Source: an uncultured Phascolarctobacterium sp.
GTDB lineage: Bacteria; Bacillota; Negativicutes; Acidaminococcales; Acidaminococcaceae
Reading direction: 5' to 3'
DNA: 60,759 nt
Assembly (NCBI RefSeq): GCF_905212365.1
Contig: NZ_CAJMEH010000004.1
Location: 1 to 60,759 of the forward strand
A program made the translations under genes and the position numbers. The stretch's first letter is position 1, and each line of letters begins with the position of its first letter. The notes under the pieces were generated by a model. The model was not told the DNA's origin. It saw only the letters and a list, made by a program, of their open reading frames with translations, and ran no database searches. Shown here piece by piece: positions 7,799 through 16,501 of the stretch.

Positions 7799-9334
7799 AT
7801 GTATGTACCCGAACTGCACAAGGTCTGGCTCTGCCAAAACGCTCAGGGCAACATTTATCTGACGCCCAAAATGGCTAACCGTCACGGGCTGATTGCCGGA
7901 GCTACCGGCACGGGCAAAACAGTTACGCTAAAAGTTTTGGCTGAAGGTTTCAGCGAGATGGGCGTGCCCGTATTTTTAGCCGACATCAAAGGAGACGTAT
8001 CCGGTATGTGCCTGCCGGGCGAGGACAGCCCCGGCTTTCAAAAACGTATCCGGGAAAAATTAGGTTTGGACATCGACTGGCAGTTTGCCGGTTATCCCGT
8101 GCGCTTCTGGGATGTTTACGGCAAGAAAGGCCTGCCCGTGCGCACCACCATCTCCGAAATGGGGCCGGAGCTATTAAGCCGTTTGCTGGAGCTTAACGAT
8201 ACCCAGACAGGCGTTATGAATATTATCTTCCGCGTGGCCGACGAGCAGGGCCTGCTGCTTTTGGATTTAAAAGATTTGCGCAGCATGACGCAATACGTCG
8301 GCGACAACAGCGCCGCTATCAAGCTGCAATACGGCAACGTGTCGCCGCAAAGCATCGGCGCTATTCAACGCGCGCTGCTGCGTTTGGAGGACCAGGGCGG
8401 CGATATTTTCTTCGGCGAGCCCGCGCTGGATATCAGCGAGTGGTTTGCCATCGATACTCAGGGGCGCGGTAAAATAAATTTACTGCACTGCGCCGAACTG
8501 TATCAAAGCCCGCTGCTTTATTCCACCTTCCTGCTGTGGATGCTGTCCGAGCTGTACGAAATTTTGCCGGAAGCAGGCGACCTGGATAAACCGAAGATCA
8601 TCTTTTTCTTCGACGAAGCGCATTTGATTTTTAAGGACGCGCCGCGCAGCCTGCTGGATAAAGTGGAGCAGATCGTGCGTTTAATCCGCTCCAAAGGCGT
8701 GGGCGTTTATTTCGTAACGCAGCAGCCGGCAGATATTCCCGAAAGCATTTTAGCGCAGCTGGGCAATAAATTGCAGCACGCCCTGCGCGCCTATACGCCG
8801 AAAGAACGCAAAGGTTTGAAAGCGGCGGCGCAAGCCTTCCGTCCCAATCCTGAACTGAACGCGGAGGCGGCGCTCAGCGAGCTGGGCACGGGCGAGGTTT
8901 TGGTTTCCCTGCTTGACGAAGAAGGCGTGCCTTCCATGGTACAGCGCGCTTACGTTATGCCGCCGCGCAGCTATTTGGGCGTGTGCAGCGACGGCCTGCG
9001 CCAGCAAAATATAAACTCCGATTACCTTTATCATAAATACTCGCAAGCTATCGATCGCGAATCAGCCTACGAGGTTTTGCAAAAGCGCGCGCAGCAGGCG
9101 GAAGCAGTTCCTAACAAAAAGGAAGAAGAGCAAAATTCCAGCAGCCTGCGCGACGAGATTCGCCGCAACGCGCCCACCGGCAAAAAGGCGGCTCCATCTG
9201 CGCGTTCCTCCCGCACGACGCGTGAAACGCCGTCGGTTTTGGAAAAAGTTGCGACCAGCGCGCTGCAAACCTTCGGACGTACCATCGCCACTTCCCTGGC
9301 GCGCGGCCTGCTGGGCAGCCTGCTCAAAAAGTAA
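7799..9334 (+). CDS. HerA/YjgR-type ATPase (DUF853 family)
   Basis: 511 aa. Walker A GATGTGKT lies at about residues 38-45 and Walker B IIFFFDEAHLIF at about 262-273. These are followed by the FVTQQPADIPESILAQLGNK region, as in E. coli YjgR and related HerA-like ATPases. The last 80 residues are low-complexity and charged, then helical (TIATSLARGLLGSLLKK). HerA proteins are hexameric DNA-pumping ATPases, but the DUF853 branch has no settled role. GGAGGAAAGCTT precedes the ATG. Confidence 0.88.
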   Translation: MYVPELHKVWLCQNAQGNIYLTPKMANRHGLIAGATGTGKTVTLKVLAEGFSEMGVPVFLADIKGDVSGMCLPGEDSPGFQKRIREKLGLDIDWQFAGYPVRFWDVYGKKGLPVRTTISEMGPELLSRLLELNDTQTGVMNIIFRVADEQGLLLLDLKDLRSMTQYVGDNSAAIKLQYGNVSPQSIGAIQRALLRLEDQGGDIFFGEPALDISEWFAIDTQGRGKINLLHCAELYQSPLLYSTFLLWMLSELYEILPEAGDLDKPKIIFFFDEAHLIFKDAPRSLLDKVEQIVRLIRSKGVGVYFVTQQPADIPESILAQLGNKLQHALRAYTPKERKGLKAAAQAFRPNPELNAEAALSELGTGEVLVSLLDEEGVPSMVQRAYVMPPRSYLGVCSDGLRQQNINSDYLYHKYSQAIDRESAYEVLQKRAQQAEAVPNKKEEEQNSSSLRDEIRRNAPTGKKAAPSARSSRTTRETPSVLEKVATSALQTFGRTIATSLARGLLGSLLKK

Positions 9335-9344
9335 GCGCGTTATC

Positions 9345-10910
9345 ATGGACAGTAAAAAACAAATTATTGGAACCTATAAATCCATCGGCAATTGGCACCG
9401 CTTTCGCCTGCGCCTGTTCGCCGAAGGCATCTTGACCGGCGTTTTTGCAGGAGTAGTAATCAGCCTGTTTCGCTGGTCCTTGTCGGAAGCGGAAGCCGGA
9501 CGCGCCTACCTGTACGAACAACTAGCGCTTTGCGAATGGCCGTGGCACGCCGCCTGGTTCGCCGCGCTCATAATATTGGGTTTGATTTTGTATCGTCTGA
9601 CCAAGCTGGAGCCCATGGCCGCAGGCAGCGGCATCCCCCAGGTTAAGGGCGCGCTGTTAGGCTTAATAAAAATGCGCTGGTTTTCCGTTATGTGGGTCAA
9701 GCTTCTTGCCGGCGTTTTAGGCATTGGCGCGGGCTTGTCCTTGGGCCGCGAGGGCCCGTCCATTCAGCTGGGGGCAGTGGCCGCCCAGGGAGTCAGCCGC
9801 CTTTTAGGCCGCACCCGCATGGAGGAACGCTATTTAATGACCAGCGGTGCCAGCGCCGGTTTGGCCGCAGCTTTCAACGCGCCCTTGGCAGGCGTAATTT
9901 TTGCGTTGGAAGAGCTGCACCGCAATTTTTCCATCATGGTGCTGCTGCCTTCCATGGCCGCAGCCATGACGGCAACTGTAATTTCCCGCGCTCTGTTCGG
10001 CCGCGATTCTATTTTTGAAATCCCCGATTTACAGCTTTTGCCCATCAATTATTACGGCATCGTCGTGCTCGTCGCGCTTTTTGCCGGTACGGCAGGCGTA
10101 ATTTTTAATCAAGGGCTGCTTAATATCGGCCGCTTTTATAATTTACCGCTCTTTAAAAGCCAGGTGCATAAGATTATTTTCGCACTGCTGACTGCCGGTG
10201 CGCTGGGCTATTTTCTGCCGGAAATCCTTGGCGGCGGCAACGAACTCATCAATCATTTGGCAAAAACGCCGGTCAGCCTGCAAATGCTCCTGCTCCTTTT
10301 GGCAGGCAAGCTGCTTTTTACGCTGATAAGCTACGGCTGCGGCGTCCCCGGCGGCTTCTTTTTGCCCATGCTGGTCATCGGCGCGCTGAGCGGCAGCATT
10401 TGCGCCAATGTGCTTATCAGCTTACAGCTAATCGAACCGCTTTACGCCGCTAATATTATGGTTGTCGCTATGGCGGCGCTTTTTTCATCTTCAGTGCGCG
10501 CGCCCATTACAGGCACCGTTTTGATTATGGAAATGACGTCATCCTATCAGCAACTGCTTTCGCTGGCCATCGCCTCCATGGTGGCTTTCGTTATCGCAGA
10601 ACTGTGCCAGAGCAAGCCTATTTACGAGGAGCTCTTGAACCGCATGCTGCAAAAGGAGCGCCCTGCAGCTTCTGTTTTAGAGCAGCGCAATGTCATCGAG
10701 CTGGCCGTTTGCAGCGGCAGCCAGGTCGCCAATAAATTTATCAAGGATATTTCCTGGCCGCATAACACTCTTTTAGTTGATATTAAGCGCGGCGAGCAGC
10801 AAATCGTTCCGGCCGGCGACACACGGCTGCTACCCGGCGATTTCATTTATGTGCTCACAGAAAACGAGCATGTGGAGGCATTGCAAGGTATGGCAGGCGC
10901 GGAGGAATAA
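9345..10910 (+). CDS. ClC family chloride/proton antiporter with TrkA-C domain
   Basis: 521 aa from the ATG at 9345, eleven bases after the HerA-like stop. ClC signatures are GSGIPQVKG, LGREGPSIQLG (with the gating glutamate) and AAAFNAPLAGVIFALEEL, within about a dozen hydrophobic segments. The last 75 residues (VCSGSQVANKFIKDI to LPGDFIYVLTENEHVEAL) form a TrkA-C/RCK-C regulatory domain, as in other bacterial ClC exchangers. An upstream extension of the frame overlaps the previous gene and is not believed. A strong terminator follows. Confidence 0.92.
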   Translation: MDSKKQIIGTYKSIGNWHRFRLRLFAEGILTGVFAGVVISLFRWSLSEAEAGRAYLYEQLALCEWPWHAAWFAALIILGLILYRLTKLEPMAAGSGIPQVKGALLGLIKMRWFSVMWVKLLAGVLGIGAGLSLGREGPSIQLGAVAAQGVSRLLGRTRMEERYLMTSGASAGLAAAFNAPLAGVIFALEELHRNFSIMVLLPSMAAAMTATVISRALFGRDSIFEIPDLQLLPINYYGIVVLVALFAGTAGVIFNQGLLNIGRFYNLPLFKSQVHKIIFALLTAGALGYFLPEILGGGNELINHLAKTPVSLQMLLLLLAGKLLFTLISYGCGVPGGFFLPMLVIGALSGSICANVLISLQLIEPLYAANIMVVAMAALFSSSVRAPITGTVLIMEMTSSYQQLLSLAIASMVAFVIAELCQSKPIYEELLNRMLQKERPAASVLEQRNVIELAVCSGSQVANKFIKDISWPHNTLLVDIKRGEQQIVPAGDTRLLPGDFIYVLTENEHVEALQGMAGAEE

Positions 10911-10931
10911 TATCATCATCTGCATTACAAA

Positions 10932-10957
10932 AAGCCCCGCTCATACGAGCGGGGCTT
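10932..10957. terminator. bidirectional terminator between ClC gene and atpC
   Basis: AAGCCCCGCTC atac GAGCGGGGCTT forms an 11-bp perfect stem with a 4-nt loop. It lies between converging genes and can serve both the plus-strand operon and the ATP synthase operon. Confidence 0.85.
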
Positions 10958-10990
10958 AATTGTTGTTTCATTGCATTGTCTTGAAATGCT

Positions 10991-11401
10991 TTAAGCCTTG
11001 CGGGCGGCACGCAGACGAGTGAGCGCTCTCTTAAGCGCACGCTCTGCACGGGCATGGTCGATATCGTTGCTTTGGCTTTGCAAACGATGTTCGGCACGCT
11101 CCTTAGCTGCATTAGCGCGGGCAGTATCAATATCAGTATCAGCTTCGGCAATAGTTGCCAAAACGGTACATTTATTGTCCTTCATTTCCAGGAAACCGCC
11201 GCACACTGCAAAGGTCTTTTTCGTACCGTCAGTAAACTCCAGCTTCATAGGCGCAATGTCCAGGGTAGCAATGATGGGCAAATGCTTGGCTTTGATACCC
11301 AGGCCACCGGACAAAGAGCGGAAGCCAACATAGGTTACATTTTCAGCGGAAAAAAGCATCTTATCCGGCGTGACAATTTCAAATGTAAAAGGTGTAGCCA
11401 T
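10991..11401 (-). CDS. atpC: ATP synthase F1 epsilon subunit
   Basis: 136 aa: an N-terminal beta sandwich (FEIVTPDKMLFS, GFRSLSGGLGIKAKHLPIIA) followed by a two-helix C-terminal domain rich in arginine and alanine. Epsilon sits on gamma in the rotor and can inhibit ATP hydrolysis. Last gene of the minus-strand atp operon, 2 bp after atpD. Confidence 0.95.
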   Translation of the reverse strand: MATPFTFEIVTPDKMLFSAENVTYVGFRSLSGGLGIKAKHLPIIATLDIAPMKLEFTDGTKKTFAVCGGFLEMKDNKCTVLATIAEADTDIDTARANAAKERAEHRLQSQSNDIDHARAERALKRALTRLRAARKA

Positions 11402-11403
11402 TA

Positions 11404-12816
11404 TTATTCCTTCATAGTTGCAGCCTTGGCAACAGCGTCATCAATGGTACCAACCATATAGAAAGCGCCTTCGGGCAGGTCGTCATGCTTGCCTTCAAGG
11501 ATTTCTTTGAAGCCGCGGATGGTTTCCTTCAGAGGAACATATTGACCGGGAGTACCGGTGAATTGTTCAGCAACGAAGAATGCCTGGCTGAGGAATTTCT
11601 GAATCTTACGAGCACGGGCAACGGTTACCTTATCGTCCTCGCTCAATTCTTCCATACCAAGAATTGCGATAATATCTTGCAATTCTTTATAGCGTTGCAG
11701 GATAGCTTGTACGCCACGAGCAACTTTATAGTGCTCTTCACCAATTACCAGCGGGTCAAGAATACGGCTGGTGGAGTCGAGCGGGTCAACTGCCGGATAA
11801 ATACCAAGCTCTGCGATTTGACGGGAAAGTACGGTGGTTGCATCCAAGTGAGCGAAGGTGCCTGCCGGAGCCGGGTCAGTCAAGTCGTCCGCAGGTACGT
11901 ATACGGCCTGTACGGAGGTGATGGAACCGGTCTTGGTGGAGGTAATACGCTCTTGCAAAGCGCCGATGTCGTTCGCCAAGGTAGGCTGATAACCTACTGC
12001 GGAAGGCATACGGCCCAGCAATGCGGATACTTCGGAGCCAGCTTGAATGAAACGGAAAATGTTATCGATAAAGAGCAATACGTCTTGGCCGCCAACGTCA
12101 CGGAAGTATTCAGCCATGGTCAGGCCGGTCAAGCCAACGCGCATACGTGCTCCAGGAGGCTCGTTCATCTGGCCGTATACAAGAGCGGTCTTGTTAATAA
12201 CGCCAGACTCTTTCATTTCGCCCCACAGGTCGTTGCCTTCACGAGTACGCTCGCCAACGCCTGCGAATACGGAATAGCCGCCGTGTGCAGTTGCGATGTT
12301 ATGGATCAGCTCCATAATAATAACGGTTTTGCCTACGCCGGCGCCGCCGAACAGACCGATCTTACCGCCCATTGCATACGGAGCGATCAAGTCTACGACT
12401 TTAATGCCGGTTTCCAAAATTTTAGTAGATGTTGCCTGTTGGTCGAAGCTGGGAGCCGGTCTGTGGATAGGCCAGTGGTCAGCAGCTTCAACAGGGGTAT
12501 CGTCATGGTCAACAGTCTCGCCGAGCACGTTGAAGATACGACCCAGTACGCCGGGGCCAACCGGTACGCTGATAGGAGCGCCGGTATCAACTGCTTCCAT
12601 ACCGCGAACAAGACCATCGGTGGAGCTCATAGCAACGGCACGAACTACATTGTAGCCGATATGCTGCATAACCTCAGCGGTCAGGTGAATTTTTACCTTA
12701 CCTTCATCGGTGGTGCCATCAATTTTGATAGCGTTCAGGATAGCAGGCATGCTCTTCGGAGGGAACTCAATGTCGATAACAGGGCCAACAACTTGTACGA
12801 TTCTACCTGTATTCAA
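11404..12816 (-). CDS. atpD: ATP synthase F1 beta subunit
   Basis: 470 aa, full family length. The P-loop GGAGVGKTVIIMELI lies near residue 155; GERTREGNDLW, YGQMNEPPGARMRVGLTGLT and LLFIDNIFRFIQAGSEVSALLGR follow, with the family's catalytic and arginine-finger partner regions intact. It catalyses ATP formation at the alpha-beta interface. It lies between atpG and atpC. Confidence 0.97.
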   Translation of the reverse strand: MNTGRIVQVVGPVIDIEFPPKSMPAILNAIKIDGTTDEGKVKIHLTAEVMQHIGYNVVRAVAMSSTDGLVRGMEAVDTGAPISVPVGPGVLGRIFNVLGETVDHDDTPVEAADHWPIHRPAPSFDQQATSTKILETGIKVVDLIAPYAMGGKIGLFGGAGVGKTVIIMELIHNIATAHGGYSVFAGVGERTREGNDLWGEMKESGVINKTALVYGQMNEPPGARMRVGLTGLTMAEYFRDVGGQDVLLFIDNIFRFIQAGSEVSALLGRMPSAVGYQPTLANDIGALQERITSTKTGSITSVQAVYVPADDLTDPAPAGTFAHLDATTVLSRQIAELGIYPAVDPLDSTSRILDPLVIGEEHYKVARGVQAILQRYKELQDIIAILGMEELSEDDKVTVARARKIQKFLSQAFFVAEQFTGTPGQYVPLKETIRGFKEILEGKHDDLPEGAFYMVGTIDDAVAKAATMKE

Positions 12817-12846
12817 GGTTTTAGCCTCCCTACGAATTAATTAAGA

Positions 12847-13731
12847 TTATTGCTGCGCTTGCTTCAGCGCTTCTACGCCGCCAACGATTTCGTTAAGCTC
12901 ACGGGTAATGGAAGCCTGACGTGCCTTATTATAGGACAGCTCCAGGTTTTGTACCAGTTTAGCGGCGTTATCAGTAGCAGAAGACATAGCGGTCATACGG
13001 GAACCCAGCTCGCTGGCAGCGGATTGTACCAGAGCAGCGTAAACGACGGTTTCCAGATACTTGGGTGCAAGCACCTCAAGCGTTTCGTCCTCGCCGGGTT
13101 CGAACATAAAGGTTGCTTCAGCCTTGCCCTTTTCCTTCACAGGGGGCTCTACCGGCAGAATCTTTTCGCAGGTAGGAGTCTGGGACAAAGCGGTTTTAAA
13201 CAAAGTAAAGATGATACGCAGCTCGTCAAAGCCCTCGTCGGCAAAACGTTTTGCCGCATCTTGGGCAATTTCAGCAGCGTTATCATAAGACGGTCTGTCA
13301 GAATAACCGAAGTGAGAGCTCAGCACATTATAACCGCGGCGTTTGAAGAAATCCCTTGCCTTACGGCCGCTGGTAATTACAACGACTTCAGAATCGCATG
13401 CGGAAATTTCCGCAACAGCCATTTTCAATGCGTTAGAGCTGTATGCGCCGGCCAGACCTTTATCAGAGGCGAGCACCAGATAACCAACTTTTTTTACTTC
13501 ACGATGTTGAAGCAGCGGGTGTTTTTTGGCACTTAGGCCTGCAAGAATACTCGGATCGCTCACAACGTTGGACAACACTTCTTTGATCTTGATGGCGTAA
13601 GGACGGCTGGCGGCAGCACGCTCCTGAGCGCGTCTCAGGCGGGCGGCGGCAACCATTTTCATAGCCTTGGTGATCTTACCAATGTTACCTACGCTCTTCA
13701 TGTGGCGATGAATCTCGCGTGCAGTAGCCAT
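12847..13731 (-). CDS. atpG: ATP synthase F1 gamma subunit
   Basis: 294 aa. It has the usual N-terminal helix MATAREIHRHMKSVGNIGKI with TKAMKMVAAARLRRA, and the C-terminal helix SSATDNAAKLVQNLELSYNK with ITRELNEIVGG, which form the coiled-coil shaft of the rotor. A charged insert (PPVKEKGKAEATFMFEPGED) sits in the middle domain. It starts 8 bp after the atpA stop. Confidence 0.96.
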   Translation of the reverse strand: MATAREIHRHMKSVGNIGKITKAMKMVAAARLRRAQERAAASRPYAIKIKEVLSNVVSDPSILAGLSAKKHPLLQHREVKKVGYLVLASDKGLAGAYSSNALKMAVAEISACDSEVVVITSGRKARDFFKRRGYNVLSSHFGYSDRPSYDNAAEIAQDAAKRFADEGFDELRIIFTLFKTALSQTPTCEKILPVEPPVKEKGKAEATFMFEPGEDETLEVLAPKYLETVVYAALVQSAASELGSRMTAMSSATDNAAKLVQNLELSYNKARQASITRELNEIVGGVEALKQAQQ

Positions 13732-13738
13732 TAGTTAA

Positions 13739-15565
13739 TCACCTGCCTTCACTGGATACAAAGGTTTCCTTGAACTCGGCGATAGCTTTCTTCAATGCTT
13801 CTTCATTCTCATCGGTGATTTTCTTGGTTTTGAGGATATCTGCGCCTACTTCAGGATGGTTAGCTTCCATGAAGTCCAGGAATTCTTTTTCGCAGCGGGT
13901 TACTTCTTTAACCGCTACGTCGTCGAGATAACCTTTAGTGCCAAGGTAAATGGCCATAACCTGTTTTTCAACAGACAGCGGGCTGTATTGACCTTGCTTC
14001 AAAACCTCGGTCAGACGCTGGCCGCGATCCAACTGAGCTTTAGTAGCTTTATCCAGGTCAGAAGCAAACTGAGCAAATGCTGCCAGTTCGCGGAACTGTG
14101 CCAAATCCAGACGCAGAGTACCTGCAACCTGTTTCATAGCCTTAATCTGAGCTGCGCCGCCTACGCGGGATACGGACAGACCGGAGTTGATAGCCGGACG
14201 GATACCGGAATAGAACAGTTCGGATTCCAGGAAGATCTGACCGTCGGTAATGGAAATTACGTTGGTCGGAATGAAACCGCCTACGTCGCCTGCCAGGGTT
14301 TCGATAACCGGCAGCGCGGTGATGGAACCGCCCTTCAGCTCGTCATTCAGCTTAGCAGCGCGTTCCAGCAGACGGGAATGCAAGTAGAATACGTCGCCAG
14401 GATAAGCTTCGCGTCCGGGAGGACGGCGGAGCAGCAGGGACATTGCGCGGTATGCAACAGCGTGCTTGGACAGGTCGTCGTATACGCACAGAACGTCTTT
14501 GCCCTGGTCCATGAAATATTCAGCCATAGTTACGCCAGCATACGGAGCCAGATATTGCAGCGGAGCGGAATCTGCTGCGGTAGCGGCAACGATGATGGTG
14601 TATTCCATTGCGCCGTGCTGTTCCAAAGTACGAACGATACGGGCAACGTTGGAAGCCTTTTGGCCGATAGCTACATAAATGCAGATAACGCCTAGGCCTT
14701 TTTGGTTAATGATAGTGTCGACAGCAACTGCAGTCTTGCCGGTGCCGCGGTCGCCGATAATCAATTCGCGCTGGCCGCGTCCGATAGGAACGAGTGCGTC
14801 GATACATTTAATACCAGTCTGCAGCGGAGTATCAACGGACTTACGGTCTGCGATACCATGTGCAGGGGATTCAACAGGACGATATTCAGCGGCAACGATT
14901 TCACCTTTGCCGTCGATGGGATCGCCGATAGCGCTTACAACGCGGCCCAGCAGGTTTTCGCCTACGGGAACCTCCATGATGCGGCCGGTACGGCGTACAA
15001 CGTCGCCTTCCTTAATCTTGGTTTCGCCGCCCATCAATACGATGCCGACGGAATCAGGGTTCAGGTTCAGTACCATGCCGGATACATTGTGCGGCAGCTC
15101 TACCAACTCGCCTGCCATTGCGTTTTTCATACCGATAACGTTTGCGATACCGTCACCGATCTTCTCTACGATACCAACTTCTTCAAGATCAGCATCCACA
15201 TTGTAATTCTCCAGCTTAGCGCTCAGAGCATCACCCATAGCTTCGGGTTTAGTGTACTCGTGAATGTCAATGCCACTCAGAGCAACTTCCATTTTCTTCA
15301 GCTTGCGAGCTGCGGAAGCGTCGTAAACCTTGTCGCCAACTTGGATAATGATACCGCCGAGAATTGCCGGATCAACCTTTTTATTCAGGAAGATTTCACG
15401 GCCCAGTTTCTCGGTGAGAATTGCAGAAATGGATTGATACTCGTCCACGGATAATTTTTTAGCCGTGGTAACGTTTACATCTAACAGCTCTTTAATGGAG
15501 CCGAGATCAATTTTGAAGCTGGACAATTCTTGCTTAATCAAAGCAATATTTTCTTCGCTCTTCAT
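13739..15565 (-). CDS. atpA: ATP synthase delta (C-terminal domain)-alpha fusion subunit
   Basis: 608 aa, about 100 longer than a normal alpha chain. Residues from about 105 (KLENYNVDADLEEVGIVEKI) to the end are a complete alpha subunit with P-loop GDRGTGKTAVAVDTI and PAINSGLSVSRVGGAAQIKAM. The first 100 residues match the C-terminal domain of the delta subunit: VTTAKKLSVDEYQSI, then VDPAILGGIIIQVGDKVYDA and KLKKMEVAL. No separate atpH exists in the operon; atpF and this gene are only 93 bp apart. The internal methionine at the junction lacks a ribosome binding site, whereas GGAGGTG precedes the ATG at 15565. A covalent delta-alpha fusion lacking the delta N-terminal domain is therefore predicted. 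Confidence 0.93.
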   Translation of the reverse strand: MKSEENIALIKQELSSFKIDLGSIKELLDVNVTTAKKLSVDEYQSISAILTEKLGREIFLNKKVDPAILGGIIIQVGDKVYDASAARKLKKMEVALSGIDIHEYTKPEAMGDALSAKLENYNVDADLEEVGIVEKIGDGIANVIGMKNAMAGELVELPHNVSGMVLNLNPDSVGIVLMGGETKIKEGDVVRRTGRIMEVPVGENLLGRVVSAIGDPIDGKGEIVAAEYRPVESPAHGIADRKSVDTPLQTGIKCIDALVPIGRGQRELIIGDRGTGKTAVAVDTIINQKGLGVICIYVAIGQKASNVARIVRTLEQHGAMEYTIIVAATAADSAPLQYLAPYAGVTMAEYFMDQGKDVLCVYDDLSKHAVAYRAMSLLLRRPPGREAYPGDVFYLHSRLLERAAKLNDELKGGSITALPVIETLAGDVGGFIPTNVISITDGQIFLESELFYSGIRPAINSGLSVSRVGGAAQIKAMKQVAGTLRLDLAQFRELAAFAQFASDLDKATKAQLDRGQRLTEVLKQGQYSPLSVEKQVMAIYLGTKGYLDDVAVKEVTRCEKEFLDFMEANHPEVGADILKTKKITDENEEALKKAIAEFKETFVSSEGR

Positions 15566-15658
15566 ATTGTACCAATCACCTCCGAATACCGGCTTTCATC
15601 TTTGCTGATTCGCATTTCAGCAGATTCGTCCGGCTTGTTAGGGAAAGCGGCAAAACGC

Positions 15659-16138
15659 TTATTTCAGAATAGAATCAACGATTTCGCCGGCTAATTTTTT
15701 GTCTTCTTCAGAACCTAATTTTTGTTCAACGATCTTACCAGCAGCAATCATGGACAGGTTGATAACCTGAGCACGGATATCGTCCAGAGATTTTTGCTTC
15801 TCCAGAGCGATGGTTTCTTTAGCTGCAGCAATCAGCTGCTCCTGCTCTGCCTTGGTGTCAGCCATGATCTTATCATGAGCAGCCTGTGCAGTTTTGCGGG
15901 CATTATCGATAATAGCCTGTGCTTCCTGTCTTGCATCCGCTAATTTAGCAGCGTATTCAGATTTAACGGCTTCTGCGTCAGCCTTAGCCTTGTCAGCAGC
16001 CTCCAAATCGCTGGCAATTTTATTCTTGCGCTCTTCCATAATGTTCAACAACGGTTTGTAAGCGAATTTCGCAAGAACGAAAACAAGAACCAAAAAGTTC
16101 AGGATCTGCGCGATGAGTGTTGCGTTAATATCAACCAA
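15659..16138 (-). CDS. atpF: ATP synthase Fo subunit b
   Basis: 159 aa. One N-terminal membrane helix (ATLIAQILNFLVLVFVLAKF) is followed by a long charged, alanine-rich helix that forms the dimeric peripheral stalk. The start is TTG at 16138 with AAGGAG ten bases upstream. In normal enzymes b contacts the delta C-terminal domain; here that domain is attached to alpha, so b may dock directly on the fusion protein. Confidence 0.93.
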   Translation of the reverse strand: MVDINATLIAQILNFLVLVFVLAKFAYKPLLNIMEERKNKIASDLEAADKAKADAEAVKSEYAAKLADARQEAQAIIDNARKTAQAAHDKIMADTKAEQEQLIAAAKETIALEKQKSLDDIRAQVINLSMIAAGKIVEQKLGSEEDKKLAGEIVDSILK

Positions 16139-16183
16139 TTATAGCACTCTCCTTTATTGTTTTCTTAAAATCAGGGATACAAA

Positions 16184-16438
16184 TTATTTAACGAAGGGGT
16201 TAGCAAATACGAGAACGATTGCAATTACATAGCAAAGAATAGGCATGGACTCTACCAGACCTACGGATACCAGCATGTTGGTGAACAGTTTGCCGGCTTC
16301 TTCCGGTTGACGAGCCATAGCTTCCAGACCCTTACCGCAAAGATTACCGTTGCCGTGTGCAGCGCCCAGAGCAGCGCCAAAGCCGATGAGACCTGCTGCA
16401 ATCAAAGATGCAGCCGTAATGATAGCATTTTCAGTCAT
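16184..16438 (-). CDS. atpE: ATP synthase Fo subunit c
   Basis: About 84 aa forming a two-helix hairpin: a glycine-rich first helix, the polar loop ARQPEE, and a second helix carrying the ion-binding carboxylate in GLVESMPI. The ATG at 16438 fits the ribosome binding site better; the frame also opens at 16447. Compared with Na+-type c subunits (Gln32, Glu65, Ser66, Thr67, Tyr70 in Ilyobacter), this chain has Asn, Glu, Ser, Met and Leu at the corresponding positions, so coupling ion is uncertain. Confidence 0.95.
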   Translation of the reverse strand: MTENAIITAASLIAAGLIGFGAALGAAHGNGNLCGKGLEAMARQPEEAGKLFTNMLVSVGLVESMPILCYVIAIVLVFANPFVK

Positions 16439-16501
16439 TTTATTCATCCTTTCGAACTAAATACTTTAATTTTTAAATGATTTTCGGTGCTGAACTGCAT
16501 C

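Noticed and set aside
9222..9344. Longer start of the ClC gene inside the HerA-like gene
   Set aside because: It would overlap the upstream gene by more than 100 bp and adds a basic, non-family stretch; the ATG at 9345 begins the normal protein.
11485..15454. Long open frames on the plus strand opposite atpD, atpG and atpA (up to about 450 codons)
   Set aside because: They are mirror frames of highly conserved ATP synthase genes, have no ribosome binding sites and give low-complexity protein; codon bias in the real genes explains them.
15566..15658. A 17-codon ORF (MRISKDESRYSEVIGTI) ending at the atpA start, considered as a remnant of delta
   Set aside because: No ribosome binding site and no similarity to the delta N-terminal domain; the overlap with the atpA start looks accidental.
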